Of a stretch of 10,870 nt of DNA, positions 1 through 6,845 are shown piece after piece. The notes under the pieces were generated by a model, which was given only the letters and a program-made list of their open reading frames with translations, was not told where the DNA came from and did no database searches. Positions within the stretch are counted from its first letter, which is position 1, and the number at the start of each line of letters is the position of its first letter. Source of the stretch: JAQBDA01 sp032124675 (GTDB lineage: Bacteria; Chloroflexota; Anaerolineae; Anaerolineales; UBA4823); assembly GCA_032124675.1 (NCBI GenBank), contig JAQBDA010000088.1:1-10870 (forward strand), written 5' to 3'. Made by a program: the position numbers and the translations under genes.

Positions 1-362
1 CGCATAGGCATTTAGTAACTTACTGGTGGGCGTGATCACCCAACGAATTTACTCCCGGTGATTTTCACTGACCATCACCACGGTTGTACAACTTGACCAT
101 CCTATCAGTCCACTGTCGCGCTGGGAATCCCGGATGTTTATCAAAACGGACAATCCAGTCATCTAGATCGTCCGCCCAGGCAATAACGAACACAATCTCA
201 TGTTCTCAACAATTATTAGTTGATCAGTCATTTTAGAACCAGAACTTGATATGATCCCCTTCTGTCCACATCTTGTTACTTGTGAGTCTAATTTCTGAAA
301 AGGCCAGCTGAGGCAATCAAGGTCTTTCAGTATCATATTGCTGGATGAGCATTATTAAATCT
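1..362. other. Left-edge region with no intact gene
   Basis: This 362-base stretch lies downstream of the minus-strand kinase pair. I see no full-length ORF, tRNA, CRISPR or strong hairpin-plus-T-tract terminator in it. The only protein-like signal is a minus-strand stretch at 65-205 that may be the 3' part of a small frameshifted gene (listed separately). An 8-bp palindrome GTGATCAC sits at 32-39 and is not informative by itself. Confidence 0.5.
65..231 (-). pseudogene. Possible frameshifted small ORF, unknown function
   Basis: Reading the minus strand from an ATG at 231-229 gives MTDQLIIVEN and then runs out of protein-like sequence. In the neighbouring frame, from about 205 to a TGA at 67-65, the sequence continues as HEIVFVIAWADDLDDW and on through RFDKHPGFPARQ to end in YNRGDGQ. 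Joined by one frameshift near 200-206, the two pieces would make a protein of about 55 residues. The composition (Trp, acidic and hydrophobic residues, short charged tail) looks like coding sequence rather than chance. I do not recognise a family, and there is no Shine-Dalgarno sequence close to the ATG. An intact alternative is a 42-codon ORF from a GTG at 193-191. Both readings are weak. Confidence 0.2.
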
Positions 363-2003
363 TCAGCTGCCAAACTCGATCTGGAGCTCACAGTCCTTTT
401 GGTTGGGAGCGCATTTGCCGGAGTACTCTCCGTTGTAGTAGATGTTGAACTCATTCTTCCAGAAACGGGCATTACCTTTGCGCTCGAGCACTTCCCCCAC
501 CTGTTTGCATTGAAGGTCGCCTGGTTCTTTGTCCTTAACTTTGGACCAGACTGAGACGCACTCTCCCGGTTTAAGGGAGGCAACCTCCCATTGATCGCCG
601 GAAATTTGACTTGGCGGGTTGCCCAATTTTAACGAGACAAGGGGGAAGTCTGCCGGACCTTGATTGATCACAAACAAGCTTTTGTCACCATCTTTTACCA
701 GCAGAATCAGCGCCGAATCTGCCTCCGGCATTGGCGTGAATGTTGGCGATGTAGGCGGGAGTGGAGTCGTAGATGCCGCTAGAGCGGCAGTAGCTGTAAT
801 CGTTGAAGTTGAGGTTTGTTGCGTACGATCAGCTTCACGAATGAGTGGTATGAAAGCCTGTTGAGTCAATTGAGCCCTTGAATTAATTCCAGCTGAAGTA
901 AACGAGCGATACAAATATATTGCCGATGTACACAGGCAGATCAGCAAGATTACCAGCACACCAACCGCTCCGAGGATCTGTCTGAGCAGCCTGGCTTGCT
1001 GTGGGTCAGCAGGACCGGATGCATCCGGTTGACTCAAGGTTTGTGCAGCTGCGGCTTGCTCTGATTTTGGAATGGGAGGCAGAGGATGCGCAGCTCGATG
1101 CACTTTCACCCGCTCCGGGATCGTTATGTGGGTCAGGGTAGGTGGTGTGGAGACTATATCAAAGCTCATCGTCTCTAGCGCCTCTGCCAGAGTCTCGACG
1201 AAGGATAAACAATAAGGATATCGATCTTCGGGCTTTTTCGATAATGCCCTCAAGATTGCTGCTTCAACCTCGGGAGTGATTTCTGGGCGCAGCTCACGGG
1301 GATTCGGCGGGGGCTCGGTGACGTGCTGCATAGCCAGATCGAGAGGCTCAGAGGACTTAAACGGTCTCCGACCGGTCAGCATCTCATAAGCGATCACACC
1401 CAATGAATACTGGTCGCTTTTAGGACCTGCGTTAGCCGAAGATATTGCTTGCTCTGGGGAAATATATTCTGGCGAGCCGAAGATCTCGCCCAATGTACCC
1501 ACGTCCGTGAGTAGAGCTAATCCAAAGTCGCTGAGGATAGCCTGCCCATCGCGTGTAAGCAGGACGTTCGACGGCTTCACATCCCGGTGAATTACCCCCT
1601 TGGAGTGAATATAATCCAATGCAGACGATATGTCCCGGATTACTTTAACGACTTCATCAGGGCTTAAAAATTCCCCATCCTTGTGATAGTCTGACAGGAT
1701 AAACTCCAGGTCAGCGCCCTGGATGTACTGCATGGCAATATACAGGTAATCATCCGCTTCACCGTAGTGGTATACCTGTACAACATTCGGATGGTTCAGC
1801 TGAGCAATAACCTGGGCCTCGCGGCGGAAACGTTTGATGTATTCTTCTTCTGCAAGGTGAGGTGTATCGATCACCTTAATCGCCACGTATCTGTCAAGGC
1901 TGGTGTCTATCCCCTGATATACGCGCGCCATCCCTCCTCGTCCAAGCAAGGAGATTATCTTGAATCCATCCAGTTTGTGGTCGATCAGGTCGTCTTTGAA
2001 CAT
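363..2003 (-). CDS. Membrane receptor-type Ser/Thr protein kinase (no PASTA)
   Basis: This 546-residue protein phosphorylates Ser/Thr in the cytoplasm, probably in response to an extracellular cue. The kinase domain covers about residues 13-275. All the key residues are visible: Gly-rich loop GRGGMARV (21-28), VAIK lysine K43, helix-C glutamate E62, HRDVKPSN (D141, K143, N146), DFG (D159) and SPE in place of APE (182-184). A single membrane helix spans about 343-365. It is followed by a Thr/Ser/Pro-rich linker (about 395-425) and an extracellular domain (430-546) with four cysteines, C482, C499, C531 and C538. The neighbouring kinase carries the same Cys pattern. PASTA repeats, usual in actinobacterial PknB, are absent. 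The gene starts 6 bp after the stop of the upstream kinase with no clear ribosome binding site, so translational coupling is likely. The substrate is not known; the FHA proteins and cell-wall enzymes encoded nearby are the obvious candidates. Confidence 0.93.
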   Translation of the reverse strand: MFKDDLIDHKLDGFKIISLLGRGGMARVYQGIDTSLDRYVAIKVIDTPHLAEEEYIKRFRREAQVIAQLNHPNVVQVYHYGEADDYLYIAMQYIQGADLEFILSDYHKDGEFLSPDEVVKVIRDISSALDYIHSKGVIHRDVKPSNVLLTRDGQAILSDFGLALLTDVGTLGEIFGSPEYISPEQAISSANAGPKSDQYSLGVIAYEMLTGRRPFKSSEPLDLAMQHVTEPPPNPRELRPEITPEVEAAILRALSKKPEDRYPYCLSFVETLAEALETMSFDIVSTPPTLTHITIPERVKVHRAAHPLPPIPKSEQAAAAQTLSQPDASGPADPQQARLLRQILGAVGVLVILLICLCTSAIYLYRSFTSAGINSRAQLTQQAFIPLIREADRTQQTSTSTITATAALAASTTPLPPTSPTFTPMPEADSALILLVKDGDKSLFVINQGPADFPLVSLKLGNPPSQISGDQWEVASLKPGECVSVWSKVKDKEPGDLQCKQVGEVLERKGNARFWKNEFNIYYNGEYSGKCAPNQKDCELQIEFGS

Positions 2004-2009
2004 ATCTTA

Positions 2010-3791
2010 TTACGGTAGGTACACCTCACAGCTTCCCTTTTTAATTTTACACCGTCCAGCCTCCAAGTCATCCCACAAAACACGGAATTCTTTACTTTTA
2101 CCATCCTCTATCCAGAATAAATAGTCCCTGCTCAATGGTGGATAATGCATTACCAGGTGGCGGTTGTTGCATTCTGCAGGTTCCAAATGGTCGGTATAAT
2201 TCAGGATTTCGAGCACCAGGCAGAAATCAGCTCGAAACCTGGAGTAGATGTTCCCCCAGTGCCAGCCGTCAAACCGGTTGGTGAAATTACCACTGTCGTC
2301 AATTCTCTCGAAAGCAAATGGAAACACCGAGCGGTCGCTGCCAGAGAGGTTTTTGATGTAGAAGCTTGTATCGTCGTAGTACATCACAAACAACTTGTCT
2401 CCAGCTCGCGTCGGCTGAGGGGATGCGCTGGTTTCAGTGGGTGCCGGGGGATTCGTCTCGGTTGGTGGGGAAGTGCTGGTGGCGGCAGTGGTAGGCGGAG
2501 CGCTTGGCGTAGTTTGTAGGGTAGGGCTGTTGATCGGTCGCGCCGTTTGAGTTGTATCTGCATTTGCTGGTAAATTCTGCGTGGCTAATGCAAGTGCGGT
2601 AGGCGGCAGTGATGGAATGGCTATAACCTGTTGCGGAGATGAAGTGCGTATCAGGGGAGTCGGACCGGGCAGATCATTGTCAAAGATGAACCTACTGCCG
2701 AGAAAGGCCAGCATTACTCCCAGCACCAGGAATATTCCGCACCCTATTCCCCACCATGCCATTGGTCGAAATTTATCTAAGGGAGTGGGTGTACCCCGAT
2801 CCTCTTCTAGGGGGGTACCCACAGGGACAGGCGGCTGTGCCTGGACATAGTCGGCTACTCGCTCAGCTAACGAAATACGCGAGAGCGCTTTGTATGACCC
2901 GGGAAGTGCATCACCTGCATCTGCGGAGTGTGGGGTAGCCTTATTGGCTTCACCGGTCTTGAGCGCTTTCTCCAGGGCATTCATCATCTCCGCACCGCTC
3001 TGGAAGCGCTCATCTGGTAATTTTCGCAGTGCCTTGAGAAGAACGTCTTCTGCTTCGCCGCTCAAGGCTGCATTGATGCTGCACGGTGCAGGAGGGTCCT
3101 GGGTGATATGTTGAAGCGCCAGGGAGGTTGGGGATGGATCATCAAAAGGCAGGCTGCCTGTCAGCATTTCGTAGAGGATGACACCAAGTGAGTATAGGTC
3201 CGACTGTGATACTGCGTGTGCGGAGTTTCTGGCCTGCTCGGGTGCAATATACTGTGGGCTGCCAAACACTTTGCCCATTGTCCCTTGTGAGACATCCATG
3301 GCAATGCCGAAATCTCCCAGGACCACGCGACCTTCTTCGGACAGCAGCAAATTAGAGGGCTTCACATCCCGGTGTATTATCCCTTTTTGATGAGCGTAAT
3401 CAAGTGCGTTTGCACACGCCCGTCCAATCCGGATCACGTCTACCAGGGGTACGAGTTCATTTTCTCTGGTATATTGGGAAATAAGCTGGCTTAAATCCAG
3501 GCCGCGAACGTATTCCATCACATAGAAATACAGCCCGCTCTCATTGTCTGCGTAATAAATCTGCAGGATATTTTCATGGTGCCAGGTGGCAACTGCTCGG
3601 GCTTCCCTCAGGAAACGCTCAGCGTACCCCGGCCTATCACGGTAGCGCGCATCGATCAGCTTGATCGCCACCGGGCGTTCCAATTGGATATCCCAACCAT
3701 AATATACACTTGCCATACCGCCGCGTTTGAGCAGCCGCTCAACGCGGTCATTTGCTAGTTTTATTCCCATCAGGGGATCGTCTCGATCCAT
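2010..3791 (-). CDS. Membrane receptor-type Ser/Thr protein kinase with atypical ATP loop
   Basis: This 593-residue transmembrane kinase is the first gene of the minus-strand pair. The catalytic domain covers about residues 14-277, with VAIK K44, helix-C E63, HRDVKPSN (D142, K144, N147), DFG (D160) and APE (183-185). The Gly-rich loop is unusual: it reads LLKRGGMAS, so the first glycine of GxGxxG is Lys22. A membrane helix lies at about 345-370. A long Thr/Pro/Ser linker (about 375-462) follows, and then an extracellular domain (465-593) with C524, C541, C581 and C588, spaced like those of the downstream kinase, ending CEVYLP. The start at 3791 is fixed by a TAA codon directly before the ATG and by the family-like N-terminus (DDPL..KLAN..VERLL). 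No Shine-Dalgarno sequence is evident. The gene is divergent from the phosphatase operon, so the two units may be co-regulated from the shared 116-bp region. Confidence 0.93.
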   Translation of the reverse strand: MDRDDPLMGIKLANDRVERLLKRGGMASVYYGWDIQLERPVAIKLIDARYRDRPGYAERFLREARAVATWHHENILQIYYADNESGLYFYVMEYVRGLDLSQLISQYTRENELVPLVDVIRIGRACANALDYAHQKGIIHRDVKPSNLLLSEEGRVVLGDFGIAMDVSQGTMGKVFGSPQYIAPEQARNSAHAVSQSDLYSLGVILYEMLTGSLPFDDPSPTSLALQHITQDPPAPCSINAALSGEAEDVLLKALRKLPDERFQSGAEMMNALEKALKTGEANKATPHSADAGDALPGSYKALSRISLAERVADYVQAQPPVPVGTPLEEDRGTPTPLDKFRPMAWWGIGCGIFLVLGVMLAFLGSRFIFDNDLPGPTPLIRTSSPQQVIAIPSLPPTALALATQNLPANADTTQTARPINSPTLQTTPSAPPTTAATSTSPPTETNPPAPTETSASPQPTRAGDKLFVMYYDDTSFYIKNLSGSDRSVFPFAFERIDDSGNFTNRFDGWHWGNIYSRFRADFCLVLEILNYTDHLEPAECNNRHLVMHYPPLSRDYLFWIEDGKSKEFRVLWDDLEAGRCKIKKGSCEVYLP

Positions 3792-3895
3792 TTAAACCAA
3801 TCGTACTACAGGTTGGTGCTCCTGCCCGCCAACTCCTTATCAACAATGTAAACGATGCGTGAGCGTATTTTATTACATCTCTATTCGATTATGAT

Positions 3896-3908
3896 TATAA
3901 TGAATTCG
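3896..3908 (+). promoter_or_regulatory. Candidate promoter -10 of the phosphatase-FHA-RodA-PBP operon
   Basis: A perfect TATAAT lies at 3896-3901 in the 116-bp divergent region. The expected transcription start, about 7 bases downstream, falls on the GTG codon at 3908, so the mRNA may be leaderless. This fits the absence of a Shine-Dalgarno sequence before that GTG. The -35 match at the expected spacing (around 3873-3878) is poor. The -10 sits in the palindrome ATTATAAT (3894-3901), so the same bases also present TATAAT to the minus strand and could serve the kinase genes, giving a leader of about 95 bases. The site is assigned from sequence pattern only. Confidence 0.4.
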
Positions 3909-4876
3909 TGAACGCTTTAGAGATAGCCGCATTGGAATTTTCTTGCTGTTCTGAGCCAGGACGTCAGCGCGAGCACAACGAAGACGCCTGTGCAGTCCCT
4001 CCTGTCACTGCAGATACCTCTGGGAATGGTACGCTGCTTGTGCTGGCCGACGGAGTAGGGGGTTATCCAGGAGGCGCAGATGCGAGCCAGCAGGCTGTCC
4101 ATGTTTTGCAGGCACTTTATTATGCGGAAGCCGGTCCTCAGCATCCACTAGACCGCCTGCGTGCGGGCGTAGAGTCGGTTAATGTGCTGGCGCGTTTACT
4201 AAAGCGGCAGTTGGGACAGGAGGTTGGCTACCTTACAACCCTGGTAGCTGCAGTGATATTAGAGGACCAGATATGGGTAGCGAACGTCGGCGACAGCCGG
4301 GCATACCTTGTCCAGGCGGCCAGTAAGAGGAGACGCCAGCTGACCGAGGACCACAGCGGTCATATTCGATTGGTCAAGGCTGGACTGGTGAGCGACTCTG
4401 ATAGCGCGCGTACATCCAGCACCATCACCCGGGCAATCGGTCTCGAGGAAGACTGTCAGGTGGATACGTACCACTATATATGGCATCCTGGGGACTGCCT
4501 TATCCTGTGCAGTGATGGGCTGGCACCCCTGCCTGAGGAAGAAATGGTTAGAATTGCCCTGGGGACCGCAGCTGCAAACGCCTCAAAACAGCTGGTGGCA
4601 CGCGCTATCGAACTGGATGGCAGTGATAACTGCACTGTTGTTGTCAGTAAACGACTGCTCAACCCCGAGAGTTCAGACAAGAAATCTACCGTGCACCTGG
4701 GAGGTAAAAGCCCTACAATACCAGCGATGAAGACTCCATCAGTCAAGCAGAAAAGGCACCGCAATTGGCGGACGCCTGTACTGTGGGTGATCTTGGGCGT
4801 GCTGATCGGGTGGGCGAGCGCGGCTGTTGTTATTGCTTTTTGGCTGAACGCCTCAGGTTTAATCAGCCTATTCTAG
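3908..4876 (+). CDS. Membrane-anchored PP2C-family Ser/Thr phosphatase (PstP-like)
   Basis: This 322-residue protein phosphatase reverses Ser/Thr phosphorylation using two or three Mn/Mg ions and is the natural antagonist of the adjacent kinases. PP2C motifs appear in order: NED (24-26), LADGVGG (D48), TT (110-111, in a variant YLTT where GxGTT is usual), NVGDSRAYL (D129), LCSDGL (D203) and SDNCT (D240, N241). The metal-binding aspartates D48, D203 and D240 are all present, so it should be active. A basic linker (about 253-288) leads to one C-terminal membrane helix (about 290-312), which places the catalytic domain in the cytoplasm. Mycobacterial PstP is also membrane-anchored but has a longer extracellular tail; here only about ten residues follow the helix. 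The chosen start is GTG with no Shine-Dalgarno, because the PP2C fold begins within about 10 residues of it and a TATAAT lies 7 bases upstream. It is the first gene of a six-gene operon. Confidence 0.93.
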   Translation: MNALEIAALEFSCCSEPGRQREHNEDACAVPPVTADTSGNGTLLVLADGVGGYPGGADASQQAVHVLQALYYAEAGPQHPLDRLRAGVESVNVLARLLKRQLGQEVGYLTTLVAAVILEDQIWVANVGDSRAYLVQAASKRRRQLTEDHSGHIRLVKAGLVSDSDSARTSSTITRAIGLEEDCQVDTYHYIWHPGDCLILCSDGLAPLPEEEMVRIALGTAAANASKQLVARAIELDGSDNCTVVVSKRLLNPESSDKKSTVHLGGKSPTIPAMKTPSVKQKRHRNWRTPVLWVILGVLIGWASAAVVIAFWLNASGLISLF

Positions 4877-4889
4877 GAACGGACTGCTT

Positions 4890-5606
4890 ATGCCGGAACA
4901 ATTCTCTAACCTGTTGATAGTTACCGGGGCGTTGTGCCTGCTGATTTTGTTCTGGGTGCTCTCGATTGTGCTCGTCTATTGGGATGCTTCCAGACGACAG
5001 GTTGGTGGTGCTGAACTGGCTGCCTGGGTGGCTCTGGTCGCGCTTTTGCCTTTGGTCGGTCTGCTTGCATATATGTTCTACCGGGTGCTTGGAATATTTA
5101 TCTCCCCATCCAGGCGTCCAGAGCGAAGAAAGAGGCCGCGCGAGACGATGCTGCAGCCGGCCGATTCGGACAGACGCAAAAGCTCGACAGTTCCGGCGGT
5201 CGATTTCTCAAGTAATGCAAAAGCCAGCGCAAGCACACCGTTAACCGAACCCTATCGTGAGATGGCTGAAAGTGGAGCTCCAATCCAGACCCACACAGCT
5301 ATCAAGCTTGTAGTGCTCCAAGGGCAAGATAAAGGCAAGGAATTTGTTCTTCATCAAGTCCCAGCAATCATCGGGAGAGGGCCTGAGGTATTGATAAGGC
5401 TGGATGAAGACCGCGGTGTATCTCGCCAGCACGCCGAAATATACGATCAAACCGGTGTTGTGCGGATACGCGATCTCAAGAGCACTCATGGAACACAGGT
5501 GAACGGTTTCGAGATTGGTGATAAAGCGCTGGACTCAGGAGACAGGATTCAGATTGGCAAGACAACTATGATGATTATCATCGAGGGGTTGGACTATGGT
5601 GGATAA
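4890..5606 (+). CDS. FHA-domain protein with two N-terminal membrane helices
   Basis: This 238-residue protein probably binds phosphothreonine at the inner face of the membrane. Two hydrophobic helices (about 8-30 and 43-68) are separated by YWDASRR, a hairpin that resembles the phospholipase-D nuclease N-terminal (PLDc_N) type of membrane anchor. A basic, disordered linker (about 72-135) contains candidate kinase sites, notably Thr86 in RPRETMLQ and Thr100. The FHA domain covers about 137-234, with the whole phosphopeptide pocket present: GR (162-163), SRQH (178-181), STHGT (198-202) and NG (205-206). It is therefore the most canonical of the three FHA domains in this operon. The start ATG lies 13 bp after the phosphatase stop, with AGGAA at 4875-4879 as a plausible ribosome binding site. 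A threonine ahead of an FHA domain recalls the GarA/OdhI self-inhibition switch, which is inference here. Confidence 0.87.
   Translation: MPEQFSNLLIVTGALCLLILFWVLSIVLVYWDASRRQVGGAELAAWVALVALLPLVGLLAYMFYRVLGIFISPSRRPERRKRPRETMLQPADSDRRKSSTVPAVDFSSNAKASASTPLTEPYREMAESGAPIQTHTAIKLVVLQGQDKGKEFVLHQVPAIIGRGPEVLIRLDEDRGVSRQHAEIYDQTGVVRIRDLKSTHGTQVNGFEIGDKALDSGDRIQIGKTTMMIIIEGLDYGG
5583..5588 (+). promoter_or_regulatory. Ribosome binding site for the FhaA-like gene
   Basis: GAGGGG lies 7 bases before the ATG at 5596, inside the 3' end of the preceding gene. It supports that start despite the 11-bp overlap with the upstream reading frame. Confidence 0.6.
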
Positions 5607-6387
5607 TCAAGAGAATCGCAGCTGGCAGAGTCGGCTTATCCAACCCGGCTTGCCTTGGAATAAAGAACCGATCCGTCCAGCAGAAGTGAATGATGGTTTG
5701 TTGGCAGCGATGGTGGATCGAACGAACACACTTGAAGACGCCAGATACCAGAAGATTGTCCCCAACCAGTATATTATTGAATTGAGTGAGGAGAATTACG
5801 CGCGCAACTATAAACCCATCGAAGTTGATATCCTCAAGCAGTGGAAAGACTCCTTACTCGAGCGGCTCATGCTGGCTAACAGCCGCCAGGGCAGAAAAGA
5901 ATACCGGTTGGCTGGACGTCTCCAATTGACCATTCGGGTTGTGGATGATCTAAAAGACAGCCAGGCGCGCATTTTATGCCAGGTAGCTTCAGACGACTCT
6001 TCTGGACACAGCCCAAAGGGTAATATAACTGCTTGTTTGAAATGGATCGACGGAGAGCGCCAATGGGACTTGTTGTCAGATATCGTGAGCGTAGGGCGGG
6101 ATGCTCAATGCAGTGTACACCTGGATATGCCCGCGGTACAGGAGCGGCGCCTAGTCAGTGGAGTGCACGCCAATCTGAGATACGAGACCGGCGGATATCA
6201 CATCTATGACGGTGAGCCAGGTGGTAAATCATCCTTAAACGGGACATTTGTGAATGGGAAAGCGGTATCCCCTGAAGGGCACAGACTTCAGGATGGTGAC
6301 ATTATAATACTGGCTTCTATTGATCCGACCAAACCTCGTGCGGATACTCCTGGCGCAGCTGTGTTGCGCTTCCAATCTACCTGCTGA
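5596..6387 (+). CDS. FhaA-like protein: DUF3662-like domain plus FHA domain
   Basis: This 263-residue soluble protein has no signal peptide or membrane helix. Residues about 30-130 resemble the DUF3662/FhaA N-terminal domain (VPNQYIIELSEENY, then a helix-rich stretch and a strand-rich end). The FHA domain covers about 148-258, with VGRDAQCSV (G167, R168), an SGVH segment (S188-H191) where SRxH is usual, and SSLNGTFVNG (212-221). The serine and histidine of that segment are kept, but the arginine is replaced by glycine, so phosphopeptide affinity may be altered. In mycobacteria FhaA binds phosphorylated partners such as the MviN/MurJ pseudokinase system and PBPs; a similar adaptor role is inferred. 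Unlike mycobacterial FhaA (over 500 residues) it lacks a long disordered middle region. It overlaps the gene before it by 11 bp and the gene after it by one base (TGATGA), so translation is coupled. Confidence 0.85.
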   Translation: MVDNQENRSWQSRLIQPGLPWNKEPIRPAEVNDGLLAAMVDRTNTLEDARYQKIVPNQYIIELSEENYARNYKPIEVDILKQWKDSLLERLMLANSRQGRKEYRLAGRLQLTIRVVDDLKDSQARILCQVASDDSSGHSPKGNITACLKWIDGERQWDLLSDIVSVGRDAQCSVHLDMPAVQERRLVSGVHANLRYETGGYHIYDGEPGGKSSLNGTFVNGKAVSPEGHRLQDGDIIILASIDPTKPRADTPGAAVLRFQSTC

Positions 6388-6845
6388 TGATCGAGCTGTT
6401 TGATATCAACACATTGTTGTTCGCGGGTAAATGGCTGTTGATTGGTGTCATCTACCTGTTTTTGTTTATTGTGCTTATCGCCGTCCGCCGCGAGATGGGA
6501 TTGCGAATCGGTGGTCGTGAACGCTTGCCTACTGAAGCCCCAGGCAGGCTGCGTGTCCGCTTTCCAGGAGGTGACTCCAGGCTCCAAAATGGCGCGGTGT
6601 TCAATCTAAGCGCGGAAACTCGTCTTGGTGCAGGGGCGGATAATGATATCGTTTTATCTGATCCGTTTATCTCCTCGCGGCATGCACGCATGGTTTGGGA
6701 CGGCGTGGAGTGGTGGGTTGAAGATCTGGGGAGTAAAAACGGAACTTTTATCGGCGAGGTACGGCTGCTGCCGATGAAACCAAATATTATCCTAGGTAGT
6801 GCCACGATTCGCCTGGGCGATGTTGTATTGGAGCTGTTGGAATAA
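6387..6845 (+). CDS. FhaB-like single-helix membrane FHA protein
   Basis: This 152-residue protein closely follows mycobacterial FhaB in design: a short N-terminus, one membrane helix (about 13-34), a basic stop-transfer stretch (RREMGLRIGGRER) and an FHA domain (about 53-152) at the cytosolic face. Pocket motifs are SSRHARM (96-102) and DLGSKNGTF (113-121), both strong. The usual GR near the start of the domain reads LGAG (80-83), so that arginine is Ala82. The start ATG shares one base with the preceding stop and there is no Shine-Dalgarno, which indicates coupled translation. The next gene's GTG follows the stop with no gap. In mycobacteria FhaB binds phosphorylated PknA/PknB and the septal factor FipA; the likely role here is to bring a phosphorylated kinase close to RodA and the PBP. 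The family assignment is firm; the partner assignment is inference. Confidence 0.87.
   Translation: MIELFDINTLLFAGKWLLIGVIYLFLFIVLIAVRREMGLRIGGRERLPTEAPGRLRVRFPGGDSRLQNGAVFNLSAETRLGAGADNDIVLSDPFISSRHARMVWDGVEWWVEDLGSKNGTFIGEVRLLPMKPNIILGSATIRLGDVVLELLE

Noticed and set aside
32..39. Palindrome GTGATCAC as an operator
   Set aside because: A single 8-bp palindrome with no nearby promoter or gene start is expected by chance.
2010..2430. Kinase 2 ectodomain as PASTA repeats
   Set aside because: There is no repeated PASTA-like pattern; the region is a single Cys-containing domain after a low-complexity Thr/Pro linker.
3908..4876. Phosphatase as a catalytically dead pseudo-phosphatase because of the YLTT variant of GxGTT
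   Set aside because: All metal-binding aspartates (D48, D203, D240) and the NED and GDSR motifs are present, so loss of activity is not supported.
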